Below are positions 40,101 to 55,100 of a stretch of 64,000 nucleotides of DNA, one piece after another. The stretch is from Ifrita kowaldi (Eukaryota; Chordata; Aves; Passeriformes; Cinclosomatidae), in the NCBI GenBank assembly GCA_013398055.1, contig VZRS01014168.1, forward strand, positions 124,001 to 188,000. Direction: 5' to 3'. Below the pieces are notes generated by a model, which saw only the letters and a program-made list of their open reading frames with translations, was not told the origin of the DNA and searched no databases. Position 1 is the stretch's first letter. Each line of letters opens with the position of its first letter. The position numbers and the translations under genes were made by a program.

Positions 40101-43100
40101 ACACACACAAACAATCCTAAAGCTACTGTATGTGAAAATCTACTGGCCCAAGCCTGTACTGCCAAACACCACAATGAACACATTCTTCATAATTTTGCTG
40201 CCACATCCAGCATACTTGCCACAGATGTGGTGAAGTTACATCCAGGACATAGAGTTCCAATTAAGAATAATTTCTTTACAGATTCAGTAGCACAAAAGAT
40301 TTACAATTAAAGTTGGCAAAACTTGCATATTTTTAACTGATCTATCAGTACGAATTACATGTTTCTAACCTCCAATTATTCTTAACTGAATTACTTCACT
40401 GACTCTGATAAACAATTATTAGAGACTAATAAGCGTAATTTTTATGCAAGCAAGCGTTACCCACCCTGGCCTAAAGTCAACAGGTATTAGCAAACATTTC
40501 TTTCTGCAGACATGCAGTCACCTATCCAGCTCATATCCCTAACTCTTTTCAGAAAATAATCTGCATTTCCTTCTTCCCGTCTAAAAGTTGATACTTTTTT
40601 TTCCTATCCCTGTAACACAAAAGCCACTTGGGTTTGCCCTTAAATCCAACTGCTTCAAGTATTTTTTTGAAGATAAACTTTAAAATAGAGTCCTTTCCAA
40701 ATAGCAGAAGTCATGAATTACGTACAGACTGCATTAAAAATAATTTCTCTAGCATCTCAGGTTTATAGTGTCAACTGAAGCTGAAAGTTTACTGCTTAAA
40801 AAAAGTAATGTTTAAGAGAGATCTCACTCAATTCAAGTTCCCAGGCTTTGCTCTCTGTGAAAGTTGCCTTCCTTCCCCCTTTCCCTGCAACTCCAAAACC
40901 CATCAAGTGATGAAGCAATGTGTAATTCTGCCTCTCTCTGCCTGTTTTCTCAACAGGGTACCAAAAAAAAAAAAAAAAAAAGTACGAAGTACAGCAGTAC
41001 AGCATCAATCAATGTGAATGACTAGAGGCAAGAAGTATATGACATCCATTTTCCAAATACTGGAGCAGATTGAAGAATCCTAGAAGCACCAATATGCCAA
41101 GACTGGTACTAAGTTGTTCATGTTATCATTTCACTTAAATAGGAAATGATGTTTCACTGTTCTTACTTCCTACAACAGTGTAAATACTGATGAGACTGGG
41201 ATTCGTTTACAATGAACAGCAGATACTGTTTTACACAATTTGTAGCTAAGCTGTTAACTACCTGCTGCATGGCACAGAAGATAAACCATCATGTACTTGG
41301 ATTCAAAACCAGAATGAATTCCTGGAATAGAGTCTCATGAAAGTTTACTACATCTAGAAAATATCTAGTTGAGGATATTTGAGCCATATATTATAAATGT
41401 ATGTTATTTCTCACTTGAGAAACTTCAAGTGAATGCTGCAGTGTGCTTGCCTATATACCTATTTTCCTCTCCTGAAAACTATTGTTGACCATTTGCCTTC
41501 TGGCCCCATCTACCAAGACCAGTCTCATGTTTCAGCACAAGGTTTTCCAGAAGTGAAACCTACAGTTGTCCAGACACCTCAATTCCAGAAGTGCTAAAAG
41601 CATACTTCAAAAGTTTTTCATAAAAGCTTATTAATAGACCTCACTGTGAAACACCAAAGAAAAAAAGATTTTTCATTTAATGGGAAAGAATTGTCATGCA
41701 GTGCAATCTTGACTGCAAAATGTCTACTCTATCTTTTTTCCCTTCTCACAGCAGAAAAAGAGTAAAAATATTTTAAGTCAGGTGTATGGATAAGCCACGG
41801 AAAATACTTTTTAAAGTATTTTCTGCTCTGGCTCCATTTGCCATTTTAGAAATATTCAGGCTCACCACTGGAATAAGTTATAGTAAGAGAGGAATTTTAG
41901 ATTTTTAAATTCTCACCAAGAGTCAAGTAGCACTCAGAAACCATCTCCTCTAAATGCTTAAAGAAAGCACCACCAAAGAAGATTCAGCTGCAAGATTTTT
42001 CATCCTAGTAGAAATCAGCATTTATGTAAAGTCAGTCTTAACAGGTAAGTTTCTTGGTCAGCCCAGAACACATACACAAAAAAAACCCTAGCAGAACCCA
42101 CAGCACTCAGAGCTGACTCCTAACTCCATTCACTTTCTCAACAACGCTAATAAAATATGTAATTCCCTCTTGCCCCCTACATAACTGTATCCAACTATCC
42201 TTACTATCTCTCCTCATTCTGAAGAGTTAATAAAAACCCTGTATCTGAAATTAAATACAAGAACTGGAATAAACCAGTCTTGATAGAAGCGAAGGATGAG
42301 ACATCCCTGTACCTAAGCCCTTTATAAAGGCAAAGTTTAGAATTCTGAATTTATGCCAACATATACCACAAGGTTTGTTCTTAACTGATACTTATGGTGC
42401 ACAGACTATTTTTTTTCCCCTCAGATTTCTAATGTCAGTAATTCCAGTGACTCATACAGAAACAGAGAGCAACAGAACTCTGGAAAAGTAGTTGTTAAAA
42501 TGGATGCAAGTCAGTTGAGAAGACTTCAGGTGTCAAAATACCATTTCAGTCTGAAAATTCAGAAACATGCACACAGATGAGACAAAGAGATACAGACATG
42601 AATATGTATCTGAAAAGAGGCAGATTTCCCATTTTTCTGCCATACTTTTGTTTACAACACCTGTACAGCAAATCCAGCTGAACAGGGGCACATCAGAACC
42701 TCCACACATGCCCCACACACAAGACAGAGATCTAGCAGGGCTGAAGTGGTGAATTCAGCATGCACAGGCAGCCTGTTGTTTATGCAGTGTACACTGTGCT
42801 ACTGCATGCAGAGTTCACTCTCCTCGTGCTACACAGCTTTGCAGGTTTGTTCTTGTAACTGAAATCCCACAGAGGTCAGAGACACGTGCAGGTTAAGTCT
42901 GCATTCCTATGCACTCGGAATTCCAGACACGGCCACAGATCACTGTAGTCACTAAGGCAGGTGGCTTTCTTTCCCAACTAAAAGAAACTATCAGCTGTGC
43001 TATACTATAGCGGTACACAAATATTAGCACGGCTTTGGGGTATTTTTTATTTTTTCCTGAGCCACTTCTTCTTCCCTGCCCTTTACCCTTCTCTCTTTTC

Positions 43101-46100
43101 TTTTCAAGACTAGAATAAATATGATTGGAATCCAGTAAACTGACTGATTATAGAGGTATTCAACTCTGTTTCTTCAAAAAGAACTGACTTTTCCTATATT
43201 GCTCTTTTCACTCTATTGTTTACGTTGGTTTGCCAATTCTTGCCATTCTTTTCGTTGACAAAAGAGATCCATGCTATTGTAGTTTCTGCATCCTACCAAC
43301 TGCATTTATTCAAACCTGCAGAATATTTTGATTATTTTTCTCTCCAAGGACAAGCTTTCAAAAGAGCAAGGTCTAACTCAGTTTTAAGGTCAGGTTCCAA
43401 TTCTCTACATTACCAATAGCAACTGTGTGGCTTTGGTTTTTTTTTTTTTCCTTTTAAGTATTTCATACAACGGGCCTGTCTCCAGGACTCCTCAAGCTGA
43501 AATTTCAGAGTATTTTTTCTTTAAATCTTTATCCTTGTAAACTCATCCACATTGAATGCAAAATGCAAATTGCCCCAACACATTTATGAAACAGTACCTT
43601 TTTGGTGAAAGATACTGATGTTTTTAGAAGTAGGTTTGCGGAATTTTGGAAGTAGATTAATCCTTGCTTGTTCTTTTTAATCGTGTATCATTGTCTGAAA
43701 AATAATGTTAGAAACACTAATTCCTCATTTGAAAGCTTGTGTGTTACATAAATAAAATAACTAAAAGATTCTCTTTTAATTTAATTTAAAAATTCATTTG
43801 ACCAAAGTCTGTATCTTCTCAGATGGCAATGGGGAAATCAATGCCACTTTCTGTTGCTCTGCAATTCTTACATCTCTGAAAGAGTTTCATTATGTCACAA
43901 TTATTCCATAGCTGAGGATGAAATACAAGAAATGCATCCCAGATATACGGTCTCAAACAGCTGTGATATGTATTGCATTGATCATATTGCATGAAAACAT
44001 TCTTTTCTTTCATTACAGTATCTGCATAGTGAGTTAGTAAATGCAACTCAGAATTGATTACATGTATTTTTAGGTTTCCAATTGTTCAATATACTGCATG
44101 ATACGGAAGTGGTGGGCAGAGAGAGAAGTGCTTCATTTTCCAGGAATATCCATAGGACGTGACAAATTTATCAAGACTGAAGTACAGCTGCTGCCTAAAA
44201 CAGAGTGCCAAAAACATCATGCATTTTGGGAAAACTGATCTGCATAAACCGGTGGAAAAGGTATCCCACTGCTTTTGTCTGCCACAGTTAACTAACCTTC
44301 AGAATCCCTGCTATGCACACTGCAATGACAGGTCTTTTGAAGCAGCTCTGCCACCAGGGGAGAAAGTTATAACTGATTTCATATAAACAAATCAAGCTAT
44401 GTTTTAATGATGTGGTTAACCTCTAATAAAATTTGGGGAGAGGGAAACTAACTTCCCTCCTAAACAACCTAGAACGAATAATCTAAATGTAATAAAAGCC
44501 AGCTAACACTACACAAGCACGGTTCAAATGTTCACTGAGGGTTTTTTTCTTCATGTATACAATTAAAATTGTGAGGCAATAGCCTATTTTGATTTTGTGA
44601 AAGGTATTTTAAAGACAAAGCTGAACTCCAGGTAAGATCAAAGCCGTCTGCCACCAAATAGTGAAAATACTACTTCAGAAGTGTACATTTATAAAGCATA
44701 ATTAATGTTCCTGGGAGAAGTTTTATTCTAAACCCTGTAAAAGAACAACAAACAGACGAGACAATGGCAGCAGTACACTTCATTAGAAGATTGGGCAAGG
44801 CAAGCCAAACTTCAGTTCACGACTATGCAGGCAAAAGACACACATGGTAGCTGAAGTCAGGACAAGTCAAGCATTAACTAGTCAGAAATACAAAGGAAAT
44901 CCTGTCACTGTTCTGTGGATAAACAGCACAGCCACAGTTCAGCTCACATGCTATAGGAAATTATGTGAAGGCTGCTACTGGCCTGGGTGAAACCTTCTCC
45001 ATGCCAAATACACTCAGCTCTCTCAGCTGAATGACAGCTCAGCCCCAGCACAGCAGGTTCTGTTAAACTTCCCTCCTTCCTTCCTGACAGTTCATGTTCT
45101 CCACAGCTCCCTCAAGGCTTCAAGTTCTCATTCTCATCTTCAAAAACTCCTCACGACCCACATCTATGGTACTTTTGCCAGCTCACTGTCTGCAGCAGCC
45201 TTCTGGCTATAATAAGCTGTTCCTCTTGTTATCACAGAATCCCACATAAGCAGTTTGCAGACGATTCTCTCTTCCTCCAAACCACTGCTTTATTTTTGAC
45301 ATGGACAAGAACCTTCCCTGCTCCTACTAGAAGTCAATCCAGACAAGAACATGACTGTCATGATGACAAGTTTATCTTTCCCTCAAAAATTATCTTTTCT
45401 ACTTCATAGAAGAAGGTTAGATCTGCCTTTTTTTTTAATCAAATACATCTTTGAAATAATATTAACTACATTGCCCCCTCTACCTCTGAACTCTTTTTTT
45501 CTTCCTGTTAGTGCAAAGAAAAAAGACATGCACATACAGTTTAGGCTCTTATTATTTTCACTGTAGCACTGTACAAATGAATTCAAGCAAATTAAAAAAA
45601 AAAACTGACCATGTGATTAATTCTTTTAACATGAACACCTCTGAATTACACTACAAACAAAAGCAGTTCAGCTTCACAAGAAAAAAAAAGAAATATGAAA
45701 AAGAGGGGACTATATATTAGACAGTTCTGCAGACGTTCAGTCATCAAACCTATTTACATGCACATATGAGGAACGGAAGAGATGAAACTCTAAGAGCTTT
45801 ATTGAAACTGCAGTGCCACAGGCCATAACTAAAAACCTAGTTCAGGAGAAGATATCATGAAAAGGCAAAGTTAACTGCTTATGAACTTTTAGTAGTACTT
45901 ACTCATTCATAGATGCAAGTCAACTACATGGAAATCTTCAGGTTTTAAAACCTTCACTAAGTTTTTAGGAGATACTTCAATTCCCATCCTAGTTCATCAG
46001 GCAAATGGAGTTAATCCACAACTCTACAGTAAAAATTCACTTCATGTCACAACTGAACACCAGTATTTGAGAAGTTAAGAAGCAAAAACACAGCAACACA

Positions 46101-49100
46101 TAAAAAGTTGCTATCTTAGGGGGAAGATTTTTACTATAGCATAATGTGCAATATAGCAGACTTATGGCTGCTGAGGGAACCATACATTTGAAGTTCCAGA
46201 CTTCTGTGAGTTGAAAATGTGAGCAGTAATGTTACAATACAGCAGTTAAGCCTAGTATAAAGGGTAAGAAACTGAAAAGGAAAAATACTCTGGTTATGTA
46301 TTTAATATATGTATTATGTATTTATGATAGATCACATTAAAAACCTGAGGGCAACAGTCTTAACTATAGATTAAGAACACTAGCTATAGCTATTAAAACA
46401 GAGATTAAGAAGAGCTATCATCTCATCTCCTCTGAATACCTAAACTTTTACCACCTTCATTCTTGTTGTCCCAACAGATGTAGTCTGTGCATCATGATGG
46501 ATCTTTGAGAAGGAGCATGAACCCAGTAAGAGACAGCAGAGACATAGGAGCTATCATTATAAAAGAAGCTGAGAAATAATATGAAAAGAAGCAGGAAAAC
46601 ATTACAATCCCAATTCTGCAAAAACACATTACTTAGTAATGTCCATCTATCACAATACCAATTTGAAGCCAAGAGGCATTTATAGCCACCAATGTCTTAG
46701 TATTTCAGATTCCTTCTCAACTCAGGGAGCTGTTGAGCTCACTTAAATCAGTCTTTTGCAGGAGTCTGATGAATACATAAATTCCCTGCTTAGACAGAGA
46801 ACTCCTGAACTGTTCTGAGTAACCCCTAAAGATGCTAAGCTATAAAATATGTGCCAAAAACAAAAGGATATCTACTATTTGAGATTTTTTTTACAAGCAG
46901 ATACAGGGGGAAAACGTAAATATATTTCCTAATAGCCTGTCACAGAAGGAAAAAAAAGTCTTCTACTTTTTTTCCTCCATTAATTATGCCAGTTCTTCCT
47001 TGACTGACAAGACCTCAAGTTTTTGTGACACTGGCCTTTAAATGTCATCCTAATGTAAATGACAGGTTCAAGAACAAGAAAAACACCCGCTTTACGCCTA
47101 CAGAATGCACTAACCAAAGGAGCCTTTCTTTCAGTAGGTACTCTGAGAATTTACTACTTGCAGCTGAACTGGAGGATGCAGATGAAAGAAAATGGCAGTT
47201 ATAACACAACTTTTACAAAAACATTTCTTACAGGTTAGGAAATTCTTCATATATAGCACTTGTACCTGCATTCATGTTGGTGGGAGTGCACAGCAAGCAA
47301 CTGCTTCAGTGCTCTTACCCTGGCTGTAGATGGAGGTGCCTATTTACCCACCTCACCTGTTCCATGCACAAACAAGGCAGCACCTGCTATACAACCTCAT
47401 GTTTTTCCTCTGCCAGATTCTCCTAGAGATAGATGAACTAAGTGAGCATAGAGCAGTGTAGTGAATTCCTGAAGGGATGTGTGTCACCTCACAGAGCTGC
47501 AGCTGGGAATCAACCCCCTTATTGTTTGAAGTGTGCAATGTACACAGTCACAATATGGTAAATTCAAACAGTACTTCGTCCTACACACACACAGCCATAT
47601 ATGAAGACGTAGCAGACACCTCCACCATAATCGTTTCTGATCAGCAGGGGGCCTGAGCTGCAGGAAACTGAGCAACAAAGGCATCAACAAGGCATGAACA
47701 AGGCGTTCTTCAAGCAAGGCCACTGGCGAAGGCTGAACTCTTAAATGGGCAATGCTATCAGCTGAGCCGTGTCAGTGGTCTCATCAGATGCACCACAGCG
47801 ACCAAATACCCTATTGATATCCCCTGGTACAGACATTGTGACCAAGAATTTCCAGAAAAAACAAGGATCTAAAAGAAATCATGAGAGAGCAGGCTTTTTT
47901 GCAACTGAAAGGAAAAAAAAAAACCACCTTCTGCAGGATACACCCTATTTTGTAACTGCAACAGTGTGAAATTTCAAAAGGAAAACCAGACAAAGTCCTT
48001 TCCTGATTCAGAATCTATTTGCCTGAAGTCAAAGTTCATCAACACAAATTGATCCACTCTCACTGCCTGTCCTGAGACCCCTGTAATTACAAGCTACATA
48101 AGCTAAAGGGACTGTGTGGTAATGCTGCAACATTTTTTCTACCAATTAAAGCATTGGGGTTTATATTTTTGTAATTTTTTTTTTTTTGTTCAGAAGTGTA
48201 TTAATTACAGCCAGTGCTTACAACTTTTTAATGTTCTGTGGGAATGAATAAATTGTATCATAATCTTGCTCAATCTGTTAATTTACAGCAAATTATGTCT
48301 ACATACTGTTCTCTAACAAGAAGAAAATGAGATAGCACACTCATTTAAACTACATTTCATAACAATGACAACATATCTATAGAATGTCAGTAATTTTATC
48401 CATACTAATAAACTCTTTAAAAAACAAATGCTAGAGCTAAAAGGACAATAAACTCACAACAAATGACTAAGAACTTCAATTCTCTTTGATTCATGTGAAA
48501 CAAGAATTGCCAGAAGCTGATGCTATTTGAACTGGGGGGGGTGGGAAGGGGAGACCAATCCCATTTCATAAAAAAACCTTCATAAAATATTGAGAAAATT
48601 TTACTTTGTACAACTTAAATCTATATAATTAGTATATTATTCTCATTAATAGATATTGTCATCAGTTTTGATTACATTTTAAATGTAATTTAAATGCCAT
48701 TTAATTACATCAATAAAATATTGGTTTAGGGAGTATATGTAGCAAAGTTACATGAGCAATCAGTTTTGTAACACAGAAAGTTTAGAAAAAGGTTATATCA
48801 AAAATACAGTATATTTTTATGTTTTTACTTGTGTTTTTATGTTTTTTACTTTTTATAGGTACATGGGATTTGTGTATATAGGGTTTGATCTCATCTTCAT
48901 TTTGTACTTGTCCAACGACAGAAACTTCAAAAGACACACATAGTATTGTCTATTCTGCAGTTTGGGGAAAAAAAAGCGTGAACCCGCACATACCTGATTC
49001 TAGCACTGGAAAGTTCTGTCTGCTATGAGAACAAAGTTTCAAAATATATACTATAATTTTTCAGTAGAAGACAAAACTAAGTTCTTACCCCATAACTTCA

Positions 49101-52100
49101 CATCTTTACTACTAGATCACTAGCGAAATGTTTTATTTTAGCTGTCATTTTGCCTCTTGGCACATAAGTCAGTTTTGCAAACAAACCAAACAACAAAATA
49201 AAAAAATGAAAAAAAAAAAACCAAACCCAAAACAAAACCAAGAACAAATAACCCTTCAGAAAAACAAGGAGCCTATTTATGACCAACAACAGATCATAAC
49301 CACATTTAAGATGACCATTCTTCCCTATGTCTCACATTATAAACTTTCAAAAGAGAAAGAGGAATACATTTTACCAATTTTACAAACACTGCAAGAGTTT
49401 CTCTTCATGGTCCTAACTGTTACCTTACAGAAAAGGATAAAACAAGTGTTTTCACACCTTACTTAAATCACTAAATGTGTTCCTAATACTACCAACAGTC
49501 AAACAGGAAAGCATCAGCTATCAGGAAGTAAAGACACTTCTTTCTCTTCAGAGACGACAAAATTGTAAGCATTGTAAGTTAGGAAAAGTGTCAGGGGAAT
49601 AACTTAATGAATTGAAAACCCCTATTCTAAATGGAGAATTGCCCAAATGAGACTGGCAGAACCTTGAAGTGAAAAGCTTATATAATGATGGAAGACTACC
49701 AAAAAAAAAAAAAAATTCTATTAGCTCCCCCAAAAACTTTCCCTCTGAAGTAAGGCTTCAAAGTCCTATTGTAAAATATTAAATAATGAAATCTGTCTGT
49801 CTCTTTATGAGCACTGAACAATATGCTTCAAAACTAATTTCATAATTGAAGTGTCTAAAAGAAATACTCTAGAAGCAAAAAAATTCTTATAATTAATATA
49901 CAGAACATAATTATGATGTTCAAGGAAGACTATCTTACAAAAAATTTAGTTGAAATTTACAGTAAAAATAACCTTTTATGCTGAAATGAAACAGTAGGAA
50001 AGCCTGTATTAAAAGCTTTTCATAATTCTACCTTACCAAGTTGAGCAAGAATCAGTATCAAAAAAGATCAATGATTCTGAAGTTACTGACAGCTTAAGTG
50101 CTAAATTACTTCACAAAACAAATCCAGAAAAATGTATTAGCTTCCAGGGACCTAAACACTTGTAGTAGTCATTTCCTAACACTGGATGTTACCACAAACC
50201 AGTTGAAGACCTGTATTACACATGTGAAAATCTGAGCAGTTTCAGGTCAGAAAAGTCCATGTTCCCTCTTAGATATGTAATGGAGCAAAGAACCTTTAAA
50301 ATCCCTGCTTTCCTGTCCATGACCAAAAGATTCCACAAATGGCACAAAATAAAGCAGAAAACTGGTCAAGTCAAGTCCCATACAGACAGAGCTGCTCTCG
50401 ATTCCAGCCAATAACCAACAGCAGACTGCCATATGTGGAAACTGATTTATGTATTAATCAAAAAAATCATCTCTTTCAGTTAGTATCTATTGATGCATCC
50501 TTACCAAGCTTCAGGTAACAGCAAAGCATACTCGTGTGGTGAAGTAGTCTCTGGAAAATTGGACAGAATTGCCTGTCTGTGTGGAAGTAAAGCTGATCCA
50601 TGGAAAGTGAACAAGATTTCCAGGGCTCTGACATTGCTTTCCTAAAGAACAGAACAGTAAGTTGCAGAGCTTAAGATTGATTTAGACTAAAAATGAGCAA
50701 GAAAGCTTCAGTCATACAACAAACAGTTCGTTCTCAAATTTTCTTTAGCAAAAAAGAAAAGAAGGTCAGGGTCACAGCATTTATTTATTTAAAATCAAAG
50801 AAAGACACGCCCTCTTAAACTTCCACTGAGATTCAACCAAGTTCAAAGGGAGGTGGAAAAAGCTCTTAAGTGCAAAGAGCAATACCAAAACAACATTGCA
50901 TTCTAACAACATAAATATTAATACCCGAGCATAAGTTCTTGCTGAAAGTACAATATTCTGATTTCTGAACTTCTTAAAGAATTCTCCATCATAATGCTGC
51001 TCAGCTGCATGAGGCCCTCCAAGGATTTCCTTTAAAAGAAACAAAAAAAAAAAAAAAAAAAAGAGAGCCTGCTTTTTATGCAAGATTTACAAAAGCATCA
51101 AAAAGCCTACACATTGTTTTATCCTAGGATGTGTTAAGTATGAGATACATGCCCAAAAGCATGCTGGATTTTTTGTTTCAGTATGAAAAAAACAGATGCA
51201 CTTTTGGTTGATAAGCTAAGACAATTTTCTGCCTTATTTTAGTTAAGGTTTAAACATCATTAGTTACAGAGATGTGGTAAAAGCCATAATGGGAGTGTGT
51301 ACATTGCCAACTGCAAATTTAAAATTTAAAAACTTAGTAAAATACAGTTTGGCATTCCAAAAACTTTCACTTTGGTAAGCTCGTGGAAAAAAACATTTGT
51401 TAGAGAATCTGCATAGAACTTGCCAATTCGACTGACAGGGAAATCACAGTAATCCTGCCTGAACTCTACATCCCACGTCATTATATAACTCAATTCCCTG
51501 CAGGCACAGGGTGTTCAAAGCAGGCTTTTGCCCAACTGCACCTCTCAAGACTAGAAGCCAGCCTTTTGAAACAGTGAAGCAGGAGAAACACAGTCACATG
51601 AACAGAAAACATCTTACTTTTCTCCAGTGACAGACTGTAGCCTTTCAAGAAGACTATAAACATTAATACCACAATAAATAACAAAAAATGTTATGATGAT
51701 GTGATGCAGAAGTTGCAGGAATACCTGTGGTGTGAGAACTCTGAAGAACTCACCTCATAGGTCTCAAGGCGATCAAGGTAAGTTAACAGCTTCAGCCTGC
51801 TACGGCAGAGCTCCTTCTGTTCCAGTGTCAGCCTGTGTTCACAACAGGAATTTTCATGTTTGCCGTTAATATTTTATGTCACATGCATATGAAGACAAAG
51901 GTTACACATTTTAATGACTTTGTGCACTAGGATATAGCAAGGAATTAAGTAAACTAAAATTTAAACCACTTTTCTATTAGGAATAATAGATATGAGAGTA
52001 ATTATGTTCCTACAACTGTGTAGTTAATTATAAATCTGTAATTCTGAATAAAACATGGCCTAACATTTCATTTACTTTGAGAAGTTTACTGATAATAGCA

Positions 52101-55100
52101 GTTCTTGATGCTTCTTGGCCTCTTTTTCCTTTCTAGTATCCATTTCTTCATCTGGTGACAAAAAGTCTTCATAGGGAATTTCAATGTCCACCTCCCCTGG
52201 TAAGATGAATCTGGAAGACAAAACCAACAATCTAAGCAATGAAGATTAAAAAAAAGGTGAACCAATTTTTGAAGAGAAATCTTAAAACAGCTTTTCGTCT
52301 ATGTTTTGACAAAAATTCTACACATTTATAGAAAAATACTGAGTTTTTGTGTTGTAAACAAGCAGGGCCTCATCCCAAGCAAACAAGAGACATCAACTCT
52401 TATTTCCACTCCCTCCCTAAAACAAGCCAAAACCAAACTTGATAACAGTTTCTAAATTCCACAGCTAGAAGTGGGATTGGCAGCAGCTCTACAGCACACA
52501 ATGGTAACAGATGACTGCACAAAGAAAGAACAGCCTCTTTCCTTTTCTACCACCAGGAACTGAACACTGAGGAGAAACATCTCTACCGTGTCTTGCTTCT
52601 GTTCGATCAATACAATTAAGACATAAAAAAACCACATTTATAGGGTTAGTTACAGCTTCCAGAAGCAGCAAGAGAAACAGATTCTCATAGTAAAATAGTG
52701 ACATCATAAATTTCCTCTGACGAAGAAATTACAGGGCATATATTTACAATGAACACTGTATTTCATACACATACAGAGGTAAAATGTATAAGGACTTTGT
52801 GGACATCTAGAGAATAGTCTGAGTCAAAGCATGACCTTTCTTTATGCCCTGCAAAAGTTTCTTAATATTTTCACTACTGGTTGGTAAGAAAAAAATTTTA
52901 CCGAGTTACTAGAAAATACTTTATACACCATTCTTTATAAAGAAAACAAACAAAAAAAAAAACTCTTCCCAAACCTGCCACCATCTTCTCCTTTTCCTAT
53001 GGCCACAAGAGCCTCCAAGTCTGTGCCTTTCAAGCCATACTGAAGCAGCTTCTTAGCAGCATCTGCATTTTCTGGAACTCTTTCCAAGCACTCATGAAGA
53101 ACCCATGCACGTTTCTTGATTTTGCTCTGTCCAAGAACAAGAGCACAGACACAATGTGACACAATATAGTCAATCCAAAGCAATGGAACCAGACATTATG
53201 TTAAAGTCTCCTCATGTATTTCTTCCACTAAAGAAAATGTCGAGTTCTTCTGATGACTGACAATACAAAGAAACAAAACAGATGAGAATGCAATAAACAC
53301 TATTCCCTCAGAGTATATGTGGCAGAAAAGGGCACAGAAATACCAAATGATTTAGCAGAACTTCCACAACAACTGAAACAGAAGTTATTATTTGTACTTC
53401 CTAATTAATATCCACTCCTCTTTACGCTAAATAAAGTGTGATGGTTGAGGGGTAAAACACAGATTTTACAAACCAAGTGTATGAATTGCACAAAAGCACT
53501 AGAGACATTTTCAATACCATCTTCTTCACATGTCAGTAGGATTCTGTGACAGAAAAGCCACCAGAATTACAAAATACATTTCCCTTATCTGCTGATCTTT
53601 GGTTGACATTACAGATCACATACAGAATGGCTAAATTCTGACATTCAGTCAATATCTGAGTTGAAAAAAATACCAGATTATATTTCTCTTGATCTCTTGG
53701 AATACTTTAGCCTATACCAACATACCCACACTACTACACATACACTAATATACCTATATACCCATACTACTAATGCTATACCATACCCACTATACTAATA
53801 CTAAACTATATACTACTATAGTAATACTATACCTATACCAATACTTTACGACAACCACGAGGTTGTACAACATTGATACCACGTGTCTGATGAGTCAGAC
53901 GTCTTTCTTCCAAGACAAGAAAACCCCCATGTTGAATTCTACTGAAAAGCTCAGTCACAGTTACCAGAGTTCACTGTAAATTTTGTTATTCAAACTTTGC
54001 TATATAGCTATGGATACCAACTTCACCTCCCCAATTTCTTTTCTAAAGTAATTAGAAGTTTAAACACTTGATATTTCCAATTATTATTTTTCATTTGCCA
54101 GGCAATAATCTACTGCTGCATGTGGGGGAAGAGATTACACACAGAAAGTGTGTTGTTATTAACACAAGTTAGAAGATATTCCAAAACAAAGACTTTCATT
54201 AACTGCCAAGGTTTCTAGATCAGGCCTTCAGTTAAATTGCTCTCTTAAACACGATATGAAATGGAATTTGCAGGACAATTCTTCAAACTGCCACCAATTT
54301 ATGTTGCATAAATTAGAACACAACTGAGAATTCAATTTCTGTAAAGACAGCACAGTCATTCTGATAAGAAAGTCTTAAAAAAAAAACAAAAAAAACCACA
54401 AACATACCAAGTAGTCTTGAATTGAAGCAACATTAACAGCCGACTTCCTCCACTGTCTTTGGTACACAAGATCAGAATCAAGGCCATATGTTTGAGCCAA
54501 AGACAAAGCTTCCCCATATTCTTCATTATCAATCTAAAAAGCAAACACATGAAAATGAAAGTCATCTGATTTCCAGATTAAACAAATAATTGTTAATTCT
54601 GTGTGTTGAAAGAGGTAGAGGGATAATTACTGATGCATAAGCAGGTAGGGAAGAGACTGGTTAAAGATACAGGTGAGTAAGGCTCATATCTGATGACCAC
54701 CTTCAGAAAACCAGAGATTTTCTCCTCGAATAAAAGGAAGATGTTATTTAGGTAACATCATATTAGTTATACATCATATTTAATCTGACATCAGCATTCC
54801 CTGGGAACTGTAACACTTACAGAGTGGGCTGGTTTACCATCAGAACAACTGGAATGGCCTAGACAAAAGCAGTCTGTCCAAGAGCCCTAAAAGCGAAGCA
54901 GTATCTGTTTGGTAAAAATTGAGTCACAGGCCTAAGTTGTACATATATCTGAAAAAACATGCAAAACATTCACATCAGACTGTGAGTTAACCCACTCCTG
55001 GGCCAACAACAAGTTAAACTGATTTCATTCAACGTATTTGCCAAGTCTTTCACTATGTGCAAACAGACGAGTCTATGTCCAAGTAGAGCCAAGTCAATGA

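Larger units (their letters stand above)
35757..50504 (-). other. NBAS intron between w11 and w12, 14.7 kb
   Basis: The largest intron in the window. It holds a CR1 piece at 37933-38087, an A/C-rich tract at about 38685-38775, an antisense LTR-like segment at about 38930-39620, a 24-bp palindrome at 39331-39354, an A19 run at 40963-40981 and another A/C tract near 49186-49246. No open frame in it looks like a gene, and I recognise no other repeat. Confidence 0.88.

Noticed and set aside
44990..45240. Possible old repeat or retrocopy (pyrimidine-rich, phrases reminiscent of CR1)
   Set aside because: Similarity to CR1 is limited to a short phrase, and I could not follow it further.
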